From Chloromonas sp. AAM2 (Eukaryota > Chlorophyta > Chlorophyceae > Chlamydomonadales > Chlamydomonadaceae): DNA of 39,860 nt. The DNA lies in contig QAXH01004114.1 in NCBI GenBank assembly GCA_004335635.1, forward strand, positions 1 through 39,860, given 5' to 3'. Under the pieces are notes generated by a model. It was given only the letters and a program-made list of their open reading frames with translations. It searched no databases and was not told the DNA's origin. A program made the position numbers and the translations under genes. Shown here one piece after another: positions 33,341 to 39,860 of this stretch; within the stretch, counting starts at the first letter, position 1; each line of letters opens with the position of its first letter.

Positions 33341-33465
33341 CCTTACACGGGCTGAACAACGTAATAGGTCCCAATCTAAAGCCCGTTTAATCCTTTGATG
33401 CGCAACGTCGCCACACGTAATTGCAGGCTGATCACAACCGGTTGTGCTCGCCTGCTCGCTGGGCT
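33263..33465. repeat. Local duplication of part of copy D exon 1
   Basis: GCAGGCTGATCACAACCGGT and the next 24 bases at 33263-33306 recur at 33423-33465, 160 bases away, with one base deleted. The first copy is inside exon 1 of copy D; the second is upstream of it, so a small duplication has touched the start region. Confidence 0.85.
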
Positions 33466-34666
33466 GCCTAGTCGAACTACATAGGCCTAGTTAGCGCGCT
33501 AGTTATCACCGCTGTCCTTGCAAGGTTAGCTGGATCACGATGCGCAACTCATCTTGGCTTGATTGTACGCGTTTACCACAGCTGTGTTGAAATCTCTTTG
33601 ACGGTAGCTCGATCGCACGAGGTGTCAGGGTAAGATGTTCCGTTGTATTAAACGCGCACCAAACCCTACTTGTGGCTCAGTGAGCGTAAATTCGAGCCAA
33701 CAGGCGGACTGGCGACTGCAGCTTCTTTATGTGCAGGCAGTGAGCTCAAGACAGCATACTTGTGCCTGGTCATGCTCATCTCAAGATCACCGCGTGCTCA
33801 GCAGTTGCTAGAACGGCCTGTTGCGGGAACGTTCTCATCGTAATCCTCTCGAACATACACCTCGCTAGATTCATAACTTACTGAAATCAGCTAGACTTCA
33901 AAAACTGCAGATTCTATTACAATGGTCCTTGGAAAACACCACCACGCTGGTGACAGTGCCAGTCACCCCGAGTTGACCACCTCAAATCACACGAGCTGAG
34001 TGTGGCCGGTCCATGGTGTGCAACCTCTGCACAAGGGCTACGCGTTCTCACAGATGGTGATGGGACCACCCACCGAGCGCACAGCACCAGTAATGATTTC
34101 GCGACACAGTAACAGCTCTTGATGAGTACCTAGACTTGAAATGACAGGCACATTACATGTAGCGCACAGACTACACCTTTGACAACATTGGCACAACAGC
34201 ACATGTCACAGTTCCTGCTCAAACGGACAAGCTCCACGCTTTGAGTGGTCTGCGAGGTTCCGATCTGCGTCTGTCAGTCATCCATATCATATTTTTGTCA
34301 TTGACAGCTTGATCACGCCAAGTTGGAGCCGGTTGGATAACAGTGCACTTCAACAGCACGATTCGCTGCTTGGGCTTAAATTGAAAACTGACCAACTCAA
34401 CTTACGAGTCATATGGCAACTGTTGCTGAATGGGATGTAACGGTTGGAGTTCCTCCCAGGTACGTTCGGAGTATGGGACAAGATAGACGCATAGATAGGC
34501 GCATGTGCTGGTTCTGGCATGTGATGTGGGTAAGGATGGATGGTTGCATGTCTGGCGTTGGTATGCGACTGTGACAGGTCAAGACAACGAGCTGAGGCTG
34601 GAAGGCCATTGGAACTGCACTGAGTTGGCTGGATGGATGACGTATGCGGCTTCTGTGGCGGGTGTG
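33341..34666. other. Spacer between copies D and E with D/E promoter-side homology
   Basis: No gene is seen. The segment 33750-33823 closely matches 39397-39470 upstream of copy E (CCTGGTCATGCTCATCTCA, then GCTCAGCAGTTGCTAGAACG), so the duplication that made D and E included upstream DNA. Homology fades beyond about 33840. Confidence 0.6.
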
Positions 34667-36238
34667 TCAGCTGCTGCCGTCTGCTTGGCCGCTTCCTTTT
34701 TTGAATGCTCTCCGGTTGGCTGCTGCGTGCTTGATTGCTGCGTGTCTTGTTGTCTGTGCTAGTGCATCTGCCTGCTCACAAGCCCCTGAAATGGGATTGC
34801 ATGACGTCGGCAGACTTGCACCAGCGTCCAATGCGTGATTTGCTGGTGACTCAAGCTGTGTGCATGCAGGCACGGCATGCTTGTCAGATTCTGAAAACTG
34901 AGCAGCTTGCACGGACTCGACAGCTGCCGGCAGACTTTCAACCCCAAATTGGTTTTGTTGCATTGGTTGTTTCGCTCGACCCAACCATGCCTTGACATTG
35001 GGAGGCAGCGATGAAGTGTGCCCAAGCACCTTACGAGTATCTACATTGCAGTCAACTTCGCGTAGCTCCTGCATTTCGGCTGCTGCCTGCCTAGCTGCTG
35101 CCTGCCTGGCTGCCTGCTTGGTTGCTTCCCGCACGGCTGCTTCCCGCTTGGCTGCTGCCTGCATGCTTGCTACCCGCTTGGCTTCCCGCTTGGCGGCTCT
35201 CTGCTCAAGTACTGCGTGCTCGGTTGCTTCTGGCCTGGCTGGCCCTTCCTCGGCTGCTGGCGCCTGTTTGGCTTCTGGCCCCTGCACGGCTGCTTGCCCC
35301 TGCACTGCTGGTGGCCTTTCCTCTGCTGCTGGCCCCTGCTTGGCTAAAATCTCCAGCACAACTACTGTCTGCTCGGCTCCTGCCTGCTGCGCTGCTGAGC
35401 CCTGCACGGCTATTGGCCCCTGCATGGCTTCTGGCCTGTGCTTGGCTTCTGGCCCCTGCTCTGCTGCTGGCCCCTGCTTGGCGGTTGGCTCCTGCTCGGT
35501 CGCTTCCCACTTGGCTGCTGGCTCCTGCTCGGTCACTTCCCACTTGGCTGCTGGCTCCAGCTCGGCTGCTGCATGCTTGGCTTCTGGCTCCTGCTCGGCT
35601 GCTGCCTGCTCGGGTGCTACCTGCTTGGTTGTTGGCCCCTGCTCGGCTGCTGCCTGCTTGGCGATCGGCCCCTGCTCGGCTGTGCCTGGTGCAACTGCTT
35701 GTGCAGCCAATGCACTGCTGGGCTGTGTTGGGCATGTTGGTGGAACTGCCTGATCACTCAATACGTTGCAAGGGTTCGTCAGACCTGGGCAACTGTCCGG
35801 AGCTTGTCTGCAGCGCTTGGCTGGTGACTGGGGCTCTGCAAACGCATGCACAGTACGCTTGCCATACACTGTAGCTTGAGTAGCTCTAACCGGCTGGGCA
35901 GCTGCACCAGCTGATTGGTTGTTCAGCAGAGGAGGTGGCATTGGCTGGGGAGTTGGTACTTGAAATGGCTGAGCAGTCGCTTCTGGCTGACTCTCAACCC
36001 GCACCAACCGTGCTTGTGTTGGCTGTTGTTTCTGTTGAGCCATCCATGCCTTGAAGTTGGTAAAGTGCAACGGATCATGCGCCAACCACTCAAACAGACG
36101 AGCCTTTTCATTGAGACTAACTGCACGAGCCTGATGCATTTGCAGTTCAAAGGCTGCAGCGCGAGCATTGGCAGTGGCCAAGGCTTTTGAGTGTTCCCTT
36201 TCCGCTGAGGTTGCAGTCACTCTTCATAGGTCGTGCGC
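34667..36238 (-). CDS. Terminal exon of copy E: 517-codon intact frame
   Basis: The frame is open from 36220 to TGA at 34667. The best acceptor (GTGCTGCAG, exon from 36238) would put a TGA at codon 5 (36224-36226) if joined in phase 0, so the link to earlier exons is doubtful. The start region (A-L-A-T-A-N-A-R-A-A-A-F) matches the last exons of D and A. Then come a basic A-K-R-C-R-Q cluster, tandem 10-residue repeats of the type A-E-Q-E-P-x-A-K-(Q/W/H), and an Arg/Lys/Ala-rich helix with A-A-K-R-E-A units. A second K-A-W motif (V-K-A-W-L-G-R-A-K-Q-P) echoes the first (F-K-A-W-M-A-Q-Q-K-Q-Q-P). The frame outlasts the upstream lesions, so it may be used by another transcript or have decayed only recently. 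Confidence 0.5.
35090..35690 (-). repeat. Tandem coding repeats in copy E terminal exon
   Basis: On the plus strand GCTGCTGGC(C/T)CCTGCT(C/T)GG-type units recur at roughly 30-base spacing. On the coding strand these are decapeptides such as A-T-E-Q-E-P-A-A-K-W. The frame stays open through the whole array. A neighbouring array (35090-35200) gives A-A-(K/R)-(R/Q)-E-A units. Confidence 0.75.
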
Positions 36239-36617
36239 CTGCAGCACAGCCACAGCATGGCCAGGACACATCTAATCAGCAACAACAGACAGGCACAACC
36301 ACAACTTGGTATTTGGCTAAGCAATCCTGACTGTTGACGATCTACAAAGCCGAGACCCAACTGGACAATGAGAATACAACTGAACATGAAAAGACAATCA
36401 CAAATGTGCATTTCCTGAAGTACTTCTGATTTGGCCGGGGCAAGGCAGACTGACCACGTGCTGGACTACGCCAATCTTTTGCCCAGCTCCTCTACATACC
36501 GCACCACAAACTCCCATGTAATCCCACCATTCGTGGTTATGCTGACCTTAACAGGCCTGGCTTTGCCGGCATGGCAAGCTTAGCAGCAAACCTGCTCACC
36601 TCTGGGTTGTTACTTAC

Positions 36618-37377
36618 GTTATGCCTGTGAGCTGTGTCGACTTGTGTTAGGGCAACGGCTGCCTGGCAGTGTTCTGTTGCCTGCCTTCGCAATCTCTCGG
36701 CCTCCTGACGAAGCTTAGCTCCTGTATCTACTGGCACAGCACTTGCATGATTGCTTGCTTTCCCTGCTTGCTGCGTGCTTTGTCCAGCTGCTACACCAGC
36801 GGCGGCCTGTTGTTGGCATACGGGTCTGACTCTGTCTTGTAGCCTGCTGCTGCCAGTAGTTCGCTGCCTGCCCTCCCGCTGATGTCTGCTGCCGCTCTTG
36901 TGCTACCTGATGTGTTGCCCAAAGCACTGTTGATGGATGAGCTGCTTCTCTCTGTACACCAACACAACTGTCAGCTACTATGGCTGCTGTTGCCACTGGT
37001 TGCGGTTGCGGTTGTGGTTGTGGTTGTGCCGGTGCTGTCACTGCTGCACACGGTCGCTTCTGCTGTGGTGCGCGTTCCCCTGCAACAATCAGCTCGACAC
37101 TTGCCGATGCATCTGCCTTCCGCCTGTCTATTACCAGGTTCATCTCTGGCATCGCTGACCAATCTCCAACAGAAGCTTGAGACACCATTTCCGCCTGGGC
37201 GCCAACTGCTAGCATGCCGCTGCCTGCCTGTTCCTGTTGGTTGGAAATCACTGTTTTGGACGCCATCAACTGAGTTGTTGTCATGACATGCTCGTTCTGC
37301 AGCACTCCCCGTACCCCCTGTTGCATGTTGTCCAGCAAAGCCATGATGTGACGTAATGCGGCTGCTTGCTCATCTGC
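36618..37377 (-). other. Exon 5 of copy E with conserved block and frameshift
   Basis: It starts A-D-E-Q-A-A-A-L-R-H-I-M, like A-D-E-K-A-A-G-L-Q-H-I-M in D. It keeps A-S-V-G-D-W-S-A-M-P-E-M and P-Q-Q-K-R-P-C-A-A-V, then has a Q-P dipeptide run. After R-Q-S-Q-T-R the frame leads to TAA, while the next frame carries C-Q-Q-Q-A-A-A-G and more coil up to a good GTAAGT donor. It is much shorter than D exon 5. Confidence 0.6.
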
Positions 37378-39170
37378 CTGCACAGTTCAGTGTGGATAAC
37401 AATATGGGTGTAAGTAATTCAAACTGCAAGTTGCAGCCCGCTCAGCACTGGTAGTTGTTCACTTGGTCAGAAAACACAACAACAAAACTTTCGGGGCGAA
37501 GGCAGGTATCAAACAAATAGCATTAACCCGGCTGTATATCGTTTCCCTTTTGCATGAATTATCACGGTAAAACAGCTGGGTGATACAGCAACACAATGCC
37601 TGATATTCCAGCTGCAAGGCTAATCCATCCCCAGCACACCTGACTCTCAGCTCTCTGCTTTGCCACATGCATCGCCTCAGCCTCCTCCCAAAGCTTGGCC
37701 CTCTCCGCACGGCTCTCCAGCACCCGCTGCTGAGCCTCATCAAGGCAGTTGGTCAGCTCATGGACCTGTACCAACACAGCAGCAAGATTGCATCACATAG
37801 CTGCAGTTGAAGAGTGACTTGCATGTGATGTAACATACCATAGACGGAAACCATCAGCATGTCACCCACAACTGCAATCCTGTTCTACCTTCAGTTGGCC
37901 TGCCTTGCCTGCTTTGTTCCCTGTGTTCGTTTTGCTTTCTTGCTCAGGGTAGGCCAGGGCGGTGCCCATCCCGTTCCGCGCCCTCCGATGGCTTCCCCGG
38001 TGTGAATACATATATATGCAGCACGGTGTGTAGCACGGGCAGGTGAGCATAGATTTTCAGCAACACAGGCAAGACCAAAACTTGCAACTCAGCTCTGGTG
38101 AAAGCAGATGAATAATAGCAATAATTGTATCCTGTGTCCTCTTGTATCACATCTCCTTTGTATCACATCAAACTCCAGGTGTGTCCCATATTCACCTTGA
38201 GTCCTGTCTCGATTACATGTGCATTCGCTTGAGCACAAGCAACTGCCACCTGCCTCTCCGCTTCCTCTTGCAACTGAGCTGCAAGCTGCTTCGCCGTTGT
38301 CTCCATGCTGACCCATGCTGTGTGCATCCGCTCGGCAGCTTCATCTGCTGCTGCATGGCCTGCTTGCACTTGTTGCTGCAAGCAGATGACTTGAGCTTGG
38401 GCATCTATCAGCTGCAACACTGTCTGCTCGTGCTCAAGTTCAAACTCTGCCAGCTGTTTGCTAAGCACGGCTGCCTGCTGACGTGCAGCTGCTGCCTGTT
38501 CCAAGACCTCCTGTGTGGCGCTTGCCTGCTGTTCCGCTGCGCTCTGCATGCCTGTGATTTGCGCTATGGCAGTTGTGGCCTGGCGTTGGGCTTCGATTGC
38601 ACTATGGTCTGCATCGTTCTTTGCCTTCTGTGTCACCTCTACCTTCCGCTTGAGCGCAAAATTCTCGTCTAGCCTGCAGATAATTGACAGCCGGCGTCAA
38701 GGCAACTGATCGGCGATATGTGTGTGCCCCAGCACGGCATCTCAGCAAACGATCTCTTTCAGCCAGACCATACAAGCTGAGCAAGATGAGCGCTTTGAAT
38801 GAAAACGCATACAAGCTGATGCAGATTGTGGCTTGTCCTCGCAAGGCTCCAGGTGCAAGCTGTCACCACAACCCTACACGAGTTCAGATTCATGGACTTG
38901 ACTACACAGTCGCTGTCCCACCTTGTAAACCCCCTGTCCAACTCCTGGATCGCCTGGATCTCCTTGCCCAATGCCTAGACTTTGAGCCTCTCATCGTGCA
39001 ATGCCTGCCTCAGCCAAGCCACCTGCAATCGCATAGACGACGTGCATGTCTCTGACTTGCTCAGGCTGGTGAGTTACCAGCAGGATCCGTATCGCAGGAA
39101 GATGATAATCAGCTGTTTTCGCCTGCTTGCTGAGCTGCCCATGCAGCTCGTGCGGGGGCGAGAGATCCAT

Positions 39171-39860
39171 CTGCGAATCTCGGCTTACTTGCATATCATT
39201 CCAAATGTACACCCTGGTCGAGCTGTGGTTCTTTGATGGTAGCGCCAGATCTCATGCTGACAGTTCGGTTTGAATCAAAACGCGCAGCAAACCCAACTTA
39301 GTTAGATCCTGGGCTCAGAGACCGTGAATTTGCCCGCAGATGGTTGGCTCGTCAGCGCACACTTTGCCGGTGTGCTCATTCTGGGTGTGGGCTGAAGACA
39401 GCATATTTGGGCCTGGTCATGCTCATCTCAGAATCGCCCAGGGCTCAGCAGTTGCTAGAACGGCCTGCTGTACGAACGCTACCAAGAAATACGCGCCTGA
39501 CAATCGTTAAGCCAAGAAAGCTCATTGGTAGCAGGGTGCAAAATATGAACTTTGTATTGTTTGTACGAATGTCACTAGCAACACGCTTCCAAGTTGAGAC
39601 TGCCTCTTCTTGCTACAGCCTGCTGGCCCTCTGGGGCTGGATCAGTTGCAAAAAGCAAACGATTGACGCTGACAGTGTCAGGCATGCGTCCCATGAGGCC
39701 TAGCCCCCTGAGCCTGTGTGTTCTGAGCAGGCTGTAATCGCCACTTTGTTGCAGTGTGGAAGTGCATAGATTTCCCTTCACTAAGACACATCTGTATGCG
39801 ACAGCTGCTTTCATAACCCGTTCCTTGTTTATACTTAGCCACAAGAAGGGATTTGAGGTC
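39171..39860. other. Upstream flank of copy E
   Basis: The segment 39397-39470 matches the upstream flank of copy D (33750-33823). No first exon beyond the M-D-L-S start and no clear TATA element are visible. Sequence from about 39480 to the window end shows no supported gene. Confidence 0.5.

Larger units (their letters stand above)
34667..39170 (-). pseudogene. Copy E: damaged tandem duplicate of copy D
   Basis: Exons by match to D: 39170-39078 (M-D-L-S-P-P-H-E-L, 31 codons), 39022-38922, 38673-38196, 37765-37640, 37377-36618 and the terminal exon to 34667. Exon borders and phases fit D. Three lesions are seen. Exon 2 has TAG at 38975-38977 where D has GAG. Exon 5 is 760 bases, one more than a multiple of three, and the coil continues in the next frame near 36,850 after R-Q-S-Q-T-R. 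The terminal exon starts with an in-frame TGA if phase is kept. No equivalent of D exon 6 was found. Unrecognised introns could explain one lesion but hardly all. Domains otherwise as in copy D: Ala/Gln coil, E-R-A-K-L-W-E-E-A-E coil and the A-S-V-G-D-W-S-A-M block. Confidence 0.55.

Noticed and set aside
35122..35874. Plus-strand L-L-A-P-A-R repeat frame, like a secreted Pro-rich protein
   Set aside because: Antisense shadow of the E-P-A-K array in copy E; the coding strand shows family motifs.
36440..36560. Minus-strand peptide W-E-F-V-V-R-Y-V-E-E-L-G-K-R-L-A in an intron of copy E
   Set aside because: It ends in TAG, lacks a matching exon in copy D and has no phase-compatible splice sites, though it might be a lost exon.
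39344..39844. Frames of 119 (+) and 89 (-) codons at the window end
   Set aside because: They overlap D/E upstream homology and show no motifs or codon bias.

Overview
The window looks like nuclear DNA of a green alga or a close relative; the species cannot be named from the sequence. Long open frames are cut by short GT..AG introns whose acceptors are almost all (T/C)GCAG followed by G. Coding is rich in Ala and Gln, with many CAG and GCA codons. The pentamer TGTAA, the usual green-algal poly(A) signal, lies shortly after two of the large genes and about 350 nt after a third. There are no bacterial operons, and I found no intact tRNA, rRNA or CRISPR.

Five copies of one gene family fill most of the window. 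They face each other: copies A (357-2116, 5' end outside the window), B (5845-14443) and C (15976-22043) read rightward; copies D (27865-33340) and E (34667-39170) read leftward. All share one exon plan. A short first exon ends in phase 0. A small second exon ends on a split Arg codon after a (D/E)-L/V-D-D-x-E-(F/I)-x-R peptide. An Ala/Gln-rich coiled-coil third exon starts R-L-(H/Y/D)-(D/E/G). One or two short coiled-coil exons follow, then very large terminal exons encoding low-complexity tails. I join exons only where the reading phase agrees.

The family has two branches. B and C carry RS-type tails and a shared C-terminal globular domain of about 115 residues. C also has a BED-like zinc-binding motif, and B has an Ala-pentad repeat of about 0.85 kb. 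A, D and E share another terminal exon that starts with an A-x-A-R-containing coil and has Lys/Arg clusters. D and E are a tandem duplicate, including upstream sequence. E carries several in-frame lesions and is probably a pseudogene. D is open from exon 2 on, but its first exon is broken.

Between the two arms (22.0-27.9 kb) are mainly non-coding DNA, a two-exon piece of an unrelated membrane-type gene on the minus strand, a possible leucine-zipper reading frame, and stretches that look like poor-quality sequence. A short repeat with the core GTTTGCCAGTTCTGGGACA beside an A-run occurs six times, in introns and spacers. An intron of C holds a tRNA-like relic with A-box and B-box-like motifs.

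The biochemical role of the family is unknown to me. Coiled coils, basic clusters, RS tails, a zinc-binding motif and a possible winged-helix end suggest nuclear scaffold, chromatin or RNA-processing proteins; that is inference only.
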